Under the pieces are notes generated by a model. That model had not been told where the DNA came from. It saw only the letters and a program-made list of their open reading frames with translations, and ran no database searches. A program made the position numbers and the translations under genes. This document shows, piece after piece, positions 24,534 to 37,900 of a stretch of 64,000 bases of DNA. Location: NCBI GenBank assembly GCA_029783825.1, contig JAREIK010002972.1, positions 45,595-109,594 of the forward strand. The letters run 5' to 3'. This DNA is from Sapria himalayana. Taxonomy: Eukaryota > Streptophyta > Magnoliopsida > Malpighiales > Rafflesiaceae. Position 1 is the stretch's first letter. Every line of letters begins with the position of its first letter.

Positions 24534-27500
24534 ATTGTTCTTCTTCTACTTCTTCTTTTCTCCTTATTGTTCTTCTCTTTCAACTTCTCATTATTCTTCT
24601 TCTCCTTCTTCTTTTCCTTCTTCTTCTCATTCTTCTGCTCCATATTTTCCTCTGCCTTCTTATTCTTCTTCGCTTTCTTATTTTACTTCATTATTATTAT
24701 TATTATTCTTCTTCTTCTTTTTCTTCTTCTTCTTTTTCTTTTTATTCAACTTCATCTTTTCCTTCTTTTACTCATTTTTCTTCTCATTTTTCTTCTCCTT
24801 CTTCTTTTCCTTCTTCTTCTACTTCTTTTTCTCATTATTCTTATCGTTCTTCTTCTCCTTTTTTTCTTATTCTCCTCCTTCTTCACTTTCTTCTTCACCT
24901 TCTTCTTCTCCTTCAACTTCTACTTCTTTAAGTACATGTTTTTTTTCCTATTTTTTATACCTTCTTCTTCTTCTTATAATTATCCTTCTCCTTCTCCTTC
25001 TTCTTATAATTATCATTCTCCTTCTCCTTCTCCTTTTATTTCTTATTCTCCTACTTATTCTACTTCTCCTCCTCCTCCTCCTCCTCCTCATTTTTCTACT
25101 TTTCCTTCTTCTTCTCCTTCTATTCCTTCATTATCTCCTTATTCTTATCCTTCTTCTGTTTATTCTTTTCCTTTTTATTCTTCAGTTTCATCTCATTCTT
25201 CTGCTTCTTCTTCTTATCCCTTTCCTTCTTATTCTCCATATTCTTTTCATTTTTCTTTCCAACTTCTTCTACTTCTTTTTATCCTTTTTTTTCAACTTTT
25301 TCTTCTTCTTCTTCTTCTCCTTTTTTTCTACTTATTATTCTTCTTCTTATTCTTATTATTCTTCTTCTTTTTCATATTCTTTTTATTATTATTCTTTTTC
25401 TTTAACTTCTCCTCATTTTTCTTCTCATTCTTCTTTTATTTTTTCTCTTTCTGCTTCTTATTCTTCTTCTTCTTTTCTACTTCTCCTCCTTTTTTTTATT
25501 CTTCTTCTTCATCTTCTTCTTCGTCTTCTTCTTTTTCTTCTTCTTCTTCTTCTTCTTCTTCTTCTACTTCTTTTCCTTCTCCTCCATCTTCTTTACCCTT
25601 ATTTTCTCCTCCTCCTCCTCTTATTTCTTCTTCTTCTTCTTCTTCTTCTTCCTTTTCTTCTCTTTTTCTCCTCCTCCTTCTTTGTCTCATTCTTCATCAT
25701 CATCTTCTTCTTCTAATTCTTCTTCTTCTCATTCTTATTATTTATTTTCTTCTTCTTCTACATCATTTTCTTTTTTTTCTCTTTCTTCTTCTTCTTCTTA
25801 TACTTCATCTTTTCTTTTCTAGTCATTTTTCTTCTCCTTCTTCTATTCCTTCTTCTTCTCCTACTTCTCCTCCTCCTCCTACTCCTCCTATTCCTCCTCC
25901 TCCTTCTTTTACTTCTTCTTCTCCTTCTTTGTCCCTTTCATCCCCATCTTCTTCTTCTTCTTCTCCTTCTTTGTCCCTTTCATCCCCATCTTCTTCTTCA
26001 TCTTCTTCTTCTTTTACATCTTCTTATCCTTCTTCTTCTTCTCATTCTTTTTTTCCATCTCCTCCTCCTCCTCCTCCTTCTTCTTTTGCTTCTTATTTTT
26101 TTTATTCTTCTTCTTCTCCTCCTTCTTCTTATTCTTCATATTTTTCTTCTTTTATTTCTTCTCCTCCTTTTCCTCCTCCTCCTTTTTTTCTCCTTCTTCT
26201 CCTCATCTTTTTTTTCTCAATCTTATTATTATTATTATTCTTCTTCTTCTTCTTCTTCTCTCCTCCTCCCTCCTCTCCTCCTCCTCCTCCTCCTCCTCCT
26301 CCTCCTCCTCCTCCTCCTCCTCCTCCTCCTCCTCCTTCTTCTTTGACTCCTTTATCTTCTTATTATTCTTCTTCTTCTCCTTCTTCTTCTCTTTCTTCTT
26401 CTTCTTCTTCTTCTTCTTCTTCTTCTTCTTCTTTTTCTACTTCTTCTTCTATTTCATCTTCTTATTTATCTACTTTTAATTCTTCTTCTTCTTCTTCTTC
26501 TACTTCTTCTTCATCTTCTTTTCTACTTTATCTTTTCCTTCTTCTACCCCTCCATATTCTCCTTTTTCTTATCCATCTTCTTCAACATCTTTTTTTCTAA
26601 GTCATCTCCTTCTTCTTCTCTAAAATCTTATCCTTCATCTTCTCCTTCTTCGTCTCCTTCTTCTACTCCTTATTCTACTTCTCCTCCACATTATTTTTCT
26701 TCTTCCTCTTCTTGTTCTTGTTCTTGTTCTTTTATTTATTCTTCTTCTCCTTCTTCTTATTTTTCTCCATGTTATTTTTATTCGTCTTCTTTTTCTTCTC
26801 CTATTTTTTATCTTTCTTCTCATCAATTTTCTTCACTTTTTTATTGTCCTTCTTCTTCTCCTTCTTTTTCTACTTATCATTCTCCATCTTCTTCTTTTTC
26901 TTCTGCTCCTTCTTCTTAACCTTCTACTCCTGCTTCTTCTAATTCTTCGTCTACTTCTTTTTCTCTTTCTTCTGCTCTATATTCTTTTCTTTCTTTTTAT
27001 CCTTCTTCTTATCCTACATCTTCTACTCCTTCTTCTTATCCTACATCTTCTACTCCTTCTTCTACTACTATTCCTTCTACTTCTCCTTTATTGCTCCTTC
27101 TTTTTATCCTTCTTCTTCGCATTCTTCTACTCCTTCTGCTTATCCTTCTTCAACTCCTTATTTTTATATTTCTTCTTCTCCATCTTATTCTTCTCCTTCT
27201 TCATTCTAATCTTATTCTCATTATTCTTCTTCTTTTCTTCTTCTTATTCTCCTTTTTCTACATTTTTCATCTTCTTATTCTACTTCTTATTCACTTCCTT
27301 CTCCTCCAACTTCTTTTCTTTCTTCTCATCCTTCTTTCTCTCTTTGTCTTATCATTCTTCTCCTTTTTCTTGTCATTTGACTCCTCCTTCTTTTTCTCAT
27401 CATTCTTCTACATCTTCTTGTAAATCTTCTACTTCTTTTTCTCTTTATTCTACTCTGAATTCAACACCTTCTTCTTCTCCTTCTACTTCTTCTTCTACTT

Positions 27501-30039
27501 CTTCACCTATTTCTTTTAGCTTTCTTCTACTCCTTCTTCTTCTCCTTTTTCTTCTCCTTCTTCTTATCCTTCTTATTTTCCATCTTCTTCTACTTCTGCT
27601 TCTTCTTCCCCTACTTCTTCTTCTACTTTTTCTTCTTCTTCATCTTCTTATTCTTCATCTTCTTCTCCTTCTTCTTCTTCTTCTTCAACTTTTCCTTTTT
27701 CTTAACTTTCTTCTTCTCCCCCCTCATCTCCTTCTTCTTATCCTTCTTCTTTTCTTTATTCTTCTTTTTTTTCATCTCCTTCTTCATCTCCTTTTCATCT
27801 CCCTCTTCTTTTCCTTCTTATTCTCCTTCTTCTTCTGATTATTCATCTCCTTATTCTTCTCATTATTCTTCTCCATATTGTTCTCCTTATTCTTTTCCTT
27901 CTTCTTCTCCTTCTACTTCTTCTTCTACTTCTTCTTCTTCCTCTTCTTCTTTTTATCCTCATTCTAATTCTTCATCTTCTTCTTTTTATTCTCTTCCTTC
28001 TCTTCCTGCTTTTGTGTCTCCTTCTTCGTCTTCTTCTTCTTCTTTTTCTTCTCTTTCTTCTACTACTGTTTCTTCTTCTTTTTATTCATCTCCTTCTTCT
28101 TCTACTTCTTCATTTCTACTTCTATTTCATCTTTTCTTATTCTACTCTTTTTTTCTTTTCCTTCTTATTCTACTTCTTATTCTCCTTTATCCTCCTTCTT
28201 CTTCTTCATCATCTTCTTCTACTACTATTAATACTTCTTCTTCTCCATGGTATTATCCTTTTTTCTTCTATATCATCTTCATTTCCTCCTTCTACTTTTT
28301 ATTTTTCTTCTCCTCCTCATCATCCTCCTCCTACTTTATCTTTTTATTCTTCTTCTTATTCTCCTTTTTATTATCCTTCTTCTTCTCCTTTTTTTATCCT
28401 ACTTCTTCTCCTTCTACTTTTTATTCTCCTACTCCTCCTCCTTCTTCTACTACTTCTTCTCCTTCTTATTCTCATTATTATTCTCCTTCTTCTCCTTCTT
28501 ATTTTACTTCTTCTTCCCCTTATTCTTCTCCTTCTTCTTTTATTTTTTTCTCTTACTTCTACTCCTTATTCTTCTCCTTCTTCCCATTCTTCTTCTCTTT
28601 CTTTTACTTCCTTTTTTCCAACTTCTCCTTCTTCTTCTTCTCCTTCTTTTCATCATCCTTCTCATTCTTCTTCTTTTTTTTTCTTCTTCTAATTCTTCTT
28701 CTCCTTCTTCTTATCCTTCTTTTTTTCCTTTGTCTTCTAATTCTTTTTCTATTTCTCCTTCTCCTTATTCTTCTTCTCTTTCTTCTTCTCCATCTTCATA
28801 TTCTTTTTTCTCTTCTCCATCTTCTTATTCTACTTTTTCTTCTCCATCTAATTCTTTTTATTTCTTCTACTTCTTCTCCTCCTCTTCATCCTCCTCCTCA
28901 TTCTTCTTCTTCTTCTCTTCCTTCTTCTTTTGATTATTATTATTATTTTTATTGTTATTCTTCTTCTTCGTATTCTTGGTATTCTTCATATTCTTTTTTT
29001 CTTTTTTCTTCTCCTTCTCCTCCTCCTCCTGCTCCTTATCCTCCTTTTTATTTCCTTCCTTTTTGATCATCTTTTTCTTCTCTTTCTTATTCTCCTCTTC
29101 CTTTTTTTTCTTACTACTACTTCTTCTTCTTTTTATTCTTCTTCTCCTCATCTTCCTCCTCATTTTTGTCACCCTCTTCTTCTCTTTCTTCTTATTCTTC
29201 TTCTTCTCCTCCTCCTCCTCCTCATCCTACTTCTTCTTCTTCTTTTTTTTTCTTCTTCTACTACTTCATTTTTCCTTCTTCTACTCCTTTTTATTTTCCT
29301 TCTTCTCCTTCTTTTACTTCTATTACTCATTCTTTTTGTCATTCTTATTATCTTTCTTCTTCTCCTTTTTGCATTCTTATTGTCCTCCTTCTCATTCTTC
29401 TTCTACTTCTACTCCTTATTCTTCTTTTTCTTTTTATTTATTTCCTTCTTCTTCTCCTTCTTCTTCTCCTATTTTTTATTCTTCTACTCCTTCTTATTCT
29501 CTTTTGTCTCCTTCTTATTCTCCTTCTTCTTCACTATCTTTCCCACTTTCTTTTTCTCTTTCTTCTCATCCTTCTTCTTCTCTTTTTTTTGTCCTTCTTC
29601 TTCTCTATCTTTTTCTTCTTATTCTTCTCCTTCTCATTCTCTTTCTTGTTTTCCTTTTTCTTCCCCTTATACTTGTACTTTTTATTCTACTACTTTTTCT
29701 CTTTCTTCTACTCCTTCTCCATCTTCTTTTCCTTCTTCTTCTCTGACTTCTCCTCCTAATTTTTTTTCTAATTTTTCTTTTCTTTTCCTTCTTCTTCTTC
29801 TCATTCTTCATTTCTCTTATTCTCCTCATCCTTCTTCTCCTTCTTCATCTCCATTTTTTTCTCCTTCTTCTCCTCCTCCTCCTCCTTCTTTTTTCTCCTT
29901 CTTCTTCTCCATACATTTTTTTCTTCTTTTACATCATTTTCTCCTTCTTCTTCTCCTTATTCTTCTCTTTCTACTTGTCCTTATTTTCTCCTTCTTCTTC
30001 TCATTCATCTTTTCCTTGTTCTTCTCATTCTTCTTCTTC
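24534..30039. repeat. 5.5-kb pyrimidine tract (TTC/CTT/CTC), reverse-complement class of the left GAA tract
   Basis: The plus strand is almost pure C and T, with TTC, CTT and CTC units and some TTA or TCA. It contains (CTC)n of about 20 units at 26272-26334, (TTC)n at 26390-26431, and local slippage duplications such as a ~42-bp unit around GTCCCTTTCATCCCCATC (25931 and 25973) and a ~30-bp unit at 27005-27060. Long open frames, the largest about 690 codons at 24531-26600, read only Ser/Phe/Leu/Pro and overlap one another in several frames, so I do not call them genes. The tract begins at the CACTA terminus. Confidence 0.95.
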
Positions 30040-30590
30040 TTTTTTTTAAGGTTTGTTTTATTATTATAACCCTCTCTTTTGGCGGAGAAATACCATTTTT
30101 ACAAGCTAAGATCTACCCCTTTTCCCTTTTACACCCACTTACAAAATAAATAAAATAAACGAGCCATAACATTCTAACATTTTAATAAAAGCCCTTGGTA
30201 GACTTTCATAGACTGGAATTTGAGTTGGTTTTTTGCTAAGCTGCTCGCTATTTTTGCTAAAATGGAAGATTTTTCCATCTAAATTTTAGGGCTTATATTA
30301 ATCTCCTCAGCTTACTCCTTTCATTAGCTTCTGGTGGTCTCCTTATGGCCAAGACCTTCCACGTTCCTTATGCTTTGTAGAAAGTTCTTTTACCTTCGTT
30401 GACTTGTCCATGCTACTTTTGTCCGAGACTCGCTTTGTAGAAAAGTACACCAGCAATCTCTGACTTTCCTCCAGCATCTACCTCTCTTGCACAACCCCTT
30501 ATACACCCATCTGATTGATCAAACAAAAAACAAGCACAGACAAACACCCAACAGACTCTGACTCGATACGAATCAAATCCACTTTTCCAT
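30040..30590 (-). mobile_element. LINE fragment: 3' UTR only, minus strand, inside the pyrimidine tract
   Basis: Read on the minus strand, it ends with GGGTGTAAAAGGGAAAAGGG, ATGGTATTTCTCCGCCAAAA and AATAATAAAACAAACC, then eight A (plus-strand T at 30040-30047), then GAAGAAG array. This is the LINE 3' box of the other copies. About 550 bp of 3' UTR is present and no ORF2, so it is a severely 5'-truncated insertion. Both flanks are GAA/GGA-class tract. Confidence 0.88.
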
Positions 30591-31291
30591 TTTCTTCTTC
30601 TTCTTCTTCTTCTTCTTCTTCTGCTTCTTATTCTTCTTCATTTCTTTCTTTCTTTCTTCTTCTTCTTCTTTTTCTTCTACTTTGTATTATTATTATTATT
30701 CTTCTTCTTCTTCTCCTCCTCCTCCTTTTTATTCTCCTTCTTTTCCTTTTTCTTCCCCTTTTTCTTCTACTACTACTACTTTTTCTTCTTCCTCTTCTCC
30801 TTCTCCTACTTCATTTTCTTTTTTTTTGTATTCTCCTCCTACTCCTTTTTATTCTTATACTTCTTCTCCTTCTTCTTCTACTCCTTATTCTTCTTTTGTC
30901 CTTCTTATTATACTTCTTCTTCTTCTTATTCTTATCCTTTTTTTACTCTTTCTTTTTTTTTTCTTCTTCTTCTTCTTTTTATCCTCTTTTTTAATTTTCT
31001 TCTTGACATTTTTCTTCTCCTTCTTTATCATCTTCTTCATTTATTTTTTATTCTCCTTCTTTTTCTCCTTATTCTTCTCCATCTTATTCTCCATATTCTT
31101 CTCCTTCTTATTATCATTATTCTTCTCTTTATTATTATTATTCTTTTACTTCATTTTCTTCTTCATTTTCTTCTTTTTTTTCTTATTCTTCTTTTCTTCT
31201 TCTTGTCCTTTTTATTCACCTTCTCCTCCTCCTCCTCTCCTCCTCCTCCTCTCCTCCTCCTTCTATTACTACTACTACTTCTTCTTTTTCT

Positions 31292-31322
<31 letters not shown>

Positions 31323-31902
31323 TTTCTTCTTATTCTTATTCGTCTTCTACTTCATCATTTTCTTCTTGTTATTTATATTATTTTTCTTCTCCTCCTTTGT
31401 CTCCTCTATTTTTTTTCTTTTTTTTTTCTCATTCTTCTTTTGCTACTCCTCTTCCTCCGCCTCTTCCTATTCCTTTATTATCTTCTTCTTCTTCTTCTTC
31501 TACTACATCTTCTTCTTCTACTTCTTTTCCTTCTTTTTTTTTCTTCTTCTTCTCATTCTTTTCTAATTGTTCTTCTTTTTCTTTTTCTCTTCCTCCTCCT
31601 CCTCCACCTTCTTCTTCTTCATTTCCATCTCTTACTTTTTTTTGTTCTCCTCCTTCTTCTACTTTGTATTACTATTATTATTATTTTTTTTTTCTTCTTA
31701 TTCTTCTCTTACTCCTTTTTATTCTCCTTCTTTTCCTTTTTCTTCACCTTTTTATTCTACTATTACTATTTTTTCTTTTTCTTCTTCTCCTTCTCTTACT
31801 TTTTTTTCTTTTTATTGTATTCTCCTCCTCCTCCTTTTTATTCTTATACTTCTTCTCCTTCATCTTCTACTTATTTCTTTTTATTATTCCTTTTCTTTTT
31901 AT
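30591..31902. repeat. Pyrimidine tract, right part, up to the strand-switch point
   Basis: TTC/CTT/CTC units continue as on the left side of the LINE fragment, with (TTC)n at 30591-30622 and more ATT units towards the right end. Partly repeated paragraphs occur, for example TTTGTATTATTATTATTATT near 30680 and a TTTGTATTACTATTATTATT version near 31663, about 980 bp apart. The open frames are low-complexity artefacts. Confidence 0.93.
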
Positions 31903-34900
31903 TAAGAAGAATAAGAAGAATAAGATAAATAAAAAGAATAAGAAAAATTAGAACAATTAGAAGAATTTGAAGAATAAGAATAAAATAAAGAATAAGAAGA
32001 AAATAAGAATAAGAAGAATAAGTAGTATACGGAATATAAGAAGAATATGAAGAATATGAAGAATATGAAGAATAAGAAGAATAAGAATAATAAGAATAAT
32101 AAGAATAATAAGAATAATAAGAATAATAAGAAGAATAAGAAGAATAAAAAAAATAAGAAAAATAAAAAGAATAATAAGAATAAGAAGAAAACAAAGAATC
32201 ACAAAAATAAGAAAAATAAGAAAAATAAGATGAATAAGATGAATAAGAAGAAAATGAAGAATAAGAAGAATAAGAAGAATAAGAATAATAAGAAGAATAA
32301 GAAGAATAAGAAGAATGAAAAGAATGAAAAGAATAAAAAGAATAAGAAGAATAAGAAGAATAACAAGAAAAATAAGAATAAGAAGAATAACTAAAATAAG
32401 ATGGAAAGGAAAAATAAGAAGAATAAGAAGATAAATAAGAATATGAAGAATAATAGATTAAAAATAATAAGAAGAATAAGAAGAATAAGAAGAATAAAAA
32501 GAATATGAACTATATGAAGAATATGAAGAAAAAGTTGAAAAAAAAGTATACGAAGAATAAAAAGAACATAAAGAAAAAATAAAAAGAATAGGAAGAATAA
32601 AATGAATAAGAAAAAAAAAGAATAAGAAGAATAAGAAAAATAATAAGAAGAATAAGATGAATATGAAAAATAAGAAGAATAAGAAGAATATGAAAAATAA
32701 GAAGAATAAGAAGAATAAGAAAAATAAGAAAATAAGAACAAAAATAAGAATAAGTAGAAAAAGAAGAATAAGAAGATTAAGTAGAATAAGAAGATTAAAA
32801 AAATAAGAAAAATAATAAGAATAAGAAAAAAAAGAAGAATAAAAAGAATAAAAATAATAAGAATAAGAAGAATAAGAAAAATAAGAAGAATAAGTAGAAT
32901 ATGAAGATTTAGGAGAATCAGAAGAATAAGAAGAATATGAAGAATAAGAAGAATAGGAAGAATAAGAAGAATAATAAGAAAAAGAAGAATATTAATAATA
33001 AGACGAAAAAGAAGAATAAAAAGAATATATAGGATAAGAATTTTAAGACGAATAATAAAAATAAGAAGAATAAGAAAAAATAAGAAAATTAAGAAGAATG
33101 AGAATAATAAGAAGAATTACATGAATAAGATGAATAAGAACAATAAGAAGATTAATAAAAAAAATAATAAGAAGAATAAGAAAAATAAGAAAAATTAGAA
33201 GAATAAGAAGAATAAAAATAAAAACAAAAATAAGAAGATTAAGAATAATAAGAAGAATAAGAAGAATAATAATAATAAAAGAAGAATAAGATTAATAAGA
33301 TGAATAAGATTAATAAGATGAATTAGATGAATAAAAAGAATAGGAATAATAAAAAGAATAAGAATAATAAGAAGAATACAAAAGTAGATAAAGTAAAATA
33401 AGTAGAATAAGTATAATGAAAAAGAAGTATAAGAAGAATAATAAGAATATGAATAATATTAATACTAAGAAGAATAATAAGAATAAGAAGTTTTAGAAGA
33501 ATAATAAGAATAAGAAGAAAATAATAATAATAATAATAATAGGAAGAATAAGAAGAATAAGAAGATTAAGAAGTATAAGAAGAATAAGAAAAATAATAAG
33601 AATTAGAAGAATAAGAAGAATAAAGAAAATAAGAAGAATAAGACAAATATAAAGAATAAAAAGAATAAAAAAATAAAAAAATAAAAAGAATAGAAATAAT
33701 AAGAAGAATTAGATGAATAAGAAGAATATAAAGAATAAGAAGAATAAGAAGAATTAAAAGAATTAGAAGAATAAGAATAATAAGATGAATAATTAAAATA
33801 AAAAGAAAAATAAGAATAAGAAGAATAAGAACAATAAGAACAATAAGATGAATACGATGAATATGAAGAATATGAAGAATTAGAAGAATATGAAGAATTA
33901 GAAGAATATGAAGAATTAGAAGAATAAGAAGAATAAGAAGAATAAGAACAAAAGGATGATTAAGAAGAATAAGATTAATAAAAAATATAAAAAGAATAAG
34001 AAGAATAAGTAAAACAAAAAGAATAAGAAAAATAAAAAGAATAAATAGAATAAAATAAATAAGAAGAATAAGTTGAATAATAAGAATAATAAAAATTAGA
34101 AGAAAAAGAAGAATATGAAAAATAATAAAATAGGAAGAATAAAAAGTATAAGAAGATTTAGAAGAAAAGAATAATAAGAAAAATAAGAAGAATAAGAAGA
34201 ATAATAAGAATAAGAAGAATAAGAAGAATAATAAGAATAAAAAGAATAAGAAGAAAATAAGAATAAGAAGAATAATAAGAAATAGCTAAATACTAAGAAT
34301 ACCAAGAATAATAAGAATAAAAACAATAAGAAGAATAAGAACAATAAGAAGAATAAGAACAATAAGAAGAATATGAATAATAAGTAAAAAACAAGAATAA
34401 GAGGAATAAATAGAATAAAAAGAATAAGAAGAATAAGAAGAATAAGAAGAAAAAGAAGAATAAGAAGAAAAAGAAGAATAAGAAGAAAAAGAAAAATAAT
34501 AAGAATAAGAAGAATAAGAAGAATAGGAAGAATAAGAATAATAAGAAGAATAAAAAATTAAGTATAAGAATGATAAGAAAAATAATATGAATAAGAAGAA
34601 TAAGAACAAGAAGAAAAATAAGAAGAATAAGAAGTATATAAATCATAAAAAGAATAAAAAGAATAAAAAGAATAAAAATAATAAAAATAATAAAAATAAT
34701 AAAAAGAATAAAAAGAATATGAAAAATTAGATGAATAAGAAGAATATAAAGAATAATAAGAATAAGAATAATAAGAAGAATTAGAAAAATTAGAAGAATA
34801 ACAATAATTAGAATAATAATAAAAATAAGAAGAATAAAAAGAATAAAAAGAATAAGAAGAATCAGAAAAATAAGAAGAATAATAAGAATAAGAAAAATAA

Positions 34901-37900
34901 GAAGAATAAATAGAATAAGAAGATTAAGAAGAATAAGAAGAATAGAAAGAATAAAAAGAATAAGAATAATAAGAAGAATAAAAAGAATAATAAGATTAAG
35001 AAGATTAAGAAGAATAAGAAAAATAAGAATAATAATTAGAATTAGAAGAATAATAAGAATTAAAAAAATAAGAAGAATAAAAAAAATAAGAAAAATATGT
35101 AGAATAAGAAGAATAAAAAGAATAAAACGAATAAGAAAAATATGAAGAATAAAAAGAATAAGAATAATAAAAAGAATAAGTAGAATAAGAAGAATATAAA
35201 GAATAAGTAGAATAAGAAGATTAAGAAGAATAAAAAGAATAAGAATAATAAGAATTAGAAAAATTACTAAGTAAGAAGAATAGGAAGAATAAAAAGAAGA
35301 GGAAAAATAAGAAGATTAAGAAAAATAAGAAGAATAAGAAGAATAATAATTATAATAAGAATAAGAAGAATAAGTAAAATAAGAAGAATTAGAAGAATTA
35401 AAAGAATTAGAAGAATTAGAAGAATAAGAATAAAATAAAGAATAAGAAGAAAATAAGAATAAGAAGAATAAGTAGTATTAGGAATATTAGAAGAATATGA
35501 AGAATAAGAAGAATAAGAAAAAAAAGAAGAATTAGAAGAATATGATGAATAAGAAGAATAAGAAGAATAAGAAAAATAAAAAGAATAAGAAGAATAAGAA
35601 AAAAAAAAGAATTGCAAAAATAAGAAGAATAAGAAGAAAAAGAAGAATTAATAAAATAAGAAGAATGAGAAGAATAAGAAAAATAACAAGAAAAATAAGA
35701 ATAAGAAGAATAAGAAGAATAAATAGAATAAGATGGATATGAAAAATATTAAAAATAAGATGATAAAAAAGGAATATGAAGAATATGAATAATAAGAGAT
35801 TAAAAATAATAATAAGAATAAGATGAATAAAAAAAATATGAACTATATGAAGAATATGAAAAAACTGTAGAATAAAAAGTTTACGAAGAATAAAAAGAAC
35901 AATAATAAAAAATAAGAAGAATAAGAAGAATAAGAAGAATAAGAAGAATAAGAAGAATAAGAAGAATAAGTAGAATAAAAAGAATAAGAAGAATAACAAG
36001 AAAAATAAAAATAATAAGAATAACTAGAATAAGATGGATATGAAAAATAATAAGAATAAGAAGATAAAGAAGAAAATGAAGAATAAGAGATTAAAAATAA
36101 TAAGAAGAATAAGATGAAGAAAAATAATATGAAGTATATGAAGAATATGAAAAAAATGTAGTATAAAAAGTATACGAAGAATAAAAAGAACAATAAGAAA
36201 AAATAAGAAGAATAAGAAGAATAAGAAGAATAAGAAGAATAAAAGAATAAGCAAAATAATAATAAGAATATGAAGAATATGAAAAATAAAAAGAATAATA
36301 ATAATAATAATAATAATAAGAAAATAAGAACAAAAATAAGAAAAAGTAGAAAAAGAAGAATAAGAAGATTAAGAAGAATAAGAAGAATAATAAGAAAAAT
36401 AAGAATAAGAAGAATAAAAAAATAGGAAGAATAATAAGAATAAGAAGAATAAGAAAAATAAGATGAATAAGTAGAATGTGAAGATTAAGGAGAATAAGAA
36501 GATTAAGAAAAATAAAAAGAATAATAAGAATAAGAAGAATAAGAATAATAAAATAATAAGAAGAATTAAAAAATAAGTAGAGTAAGAAGAATAAAAAGAA
36601 TAGGAAGAATAAAAAGATTAAGAAGAATAAGAAGAATAAGAAGAATAAGAGGAATGCGAAGAATAAGAAGAATAAGAATAATAAAATGAATAAGAAGAAC
36701 GAGAAGAATAAAAAGAATAAGAATAATAATAATAATAATAATAATCAAAAAATAAGAAGAATAAGATGAATAAGAAGAATAAGAATAAAAAAATAAGAAG
36801 AATATGAAAAATAAGAAAAATAAGAAGAATAAGAAAAATAAAAAGAATAATAAGAATAAGAAAAATAAGAATAATAACAAGAATAGAATAAGATGAATAA
36901 AAAAATTAAGAAAAATAAGAAAAATAAGAAGAATAAGAAGAATAATAAGAATAGGAAAAATAAGAAGATAAGATGAATAACATGAATAAGATGAATAATA
37001 AAAATAAGAAGAATAAGTAGAATAAGTAGAATAAGAAGAATTAGAAGAATTGGATGAATAAGAAGAATAGGAAGAAATCGAAGAATATGAAGAAAATAAA
37101 GAATAGGAAGAATAAAAAAAATAGGAAGAATTAGAAGAATAGGAAGAATAAGTAGAATAGGAAGAATAAGAAAATATGAATAATAAGATGAATATGAAGA
37201 ATAAAAAGAATATATAGGATAAGAATTTTAAGAAGAATAATAAAAATAAGAAGAATAAGAAAAATAATAAAATTACGAAGAACAAGAATAATAAGAAGAA
37301 TTACATGAATAAGATGAATAAGAACAATAAGAAGATTAATAAAAAAATAATAAAAAGAATAAGAAGAATAAGAAGAATAAGAAGAATAAGAAGAAAAAGA
37401 AAAATAAGAAGAATAAGAAGAATAAGAAGAAGAATAATAATAATAATAAGATTAATAAGATGAATAAGATTAATAAGATGAATTAGATGAATTAGATGAA
37501 TAAAAAGAATAGGAATAATATAAAGATTAAGAATAATAAGAAGAACAAAAAAGTAGATAAAGTAAAATAAGTAGAATAATATGAATAAGAAGCATAAAAA
37601 GAATAATAAGAATATGAATAATATTAATACTAAGAAGAATAAGAAGAATAATAAGAAGAAGAAGTTTAAGAAGAATAAGAAGAATAATAAGAATACGAAG
37701 AAAAAAATAATAATAATAATAATAAGAAATAATGAATACTAAGAATACAAATAATAACAAGAATAAGAACAATAAGAAGAATAAGAACAATAATAAAAAT
37801 ATGAATAATAAGAAGAAAACAAGAATAAGAGGAATAAAAAGAATAAAAATAATAAGAAGAATAAGAGGAAAAAGAAAAATAATAAGAATAAAAAGAATAA

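Noticed and set aside
24531..26600. A 689-codon open frame, Ser/Phe/Leu/Pro-rich
   Set aside because: It lies wholly in TTC/CTC repeat, and long open frames exist in other frames of the same DNA. Stop codons are simply rare in this composition. There is no domain, and no initiation context was considered reliable.
32047..32394. A Lys/Asn-rich open frame (KNKKNKKN) as a real protein
   Set aside because: It is the direct reading of AAGAATAAGAAG. The other two frames give Arg/Ile or repeated GAA-TAA.
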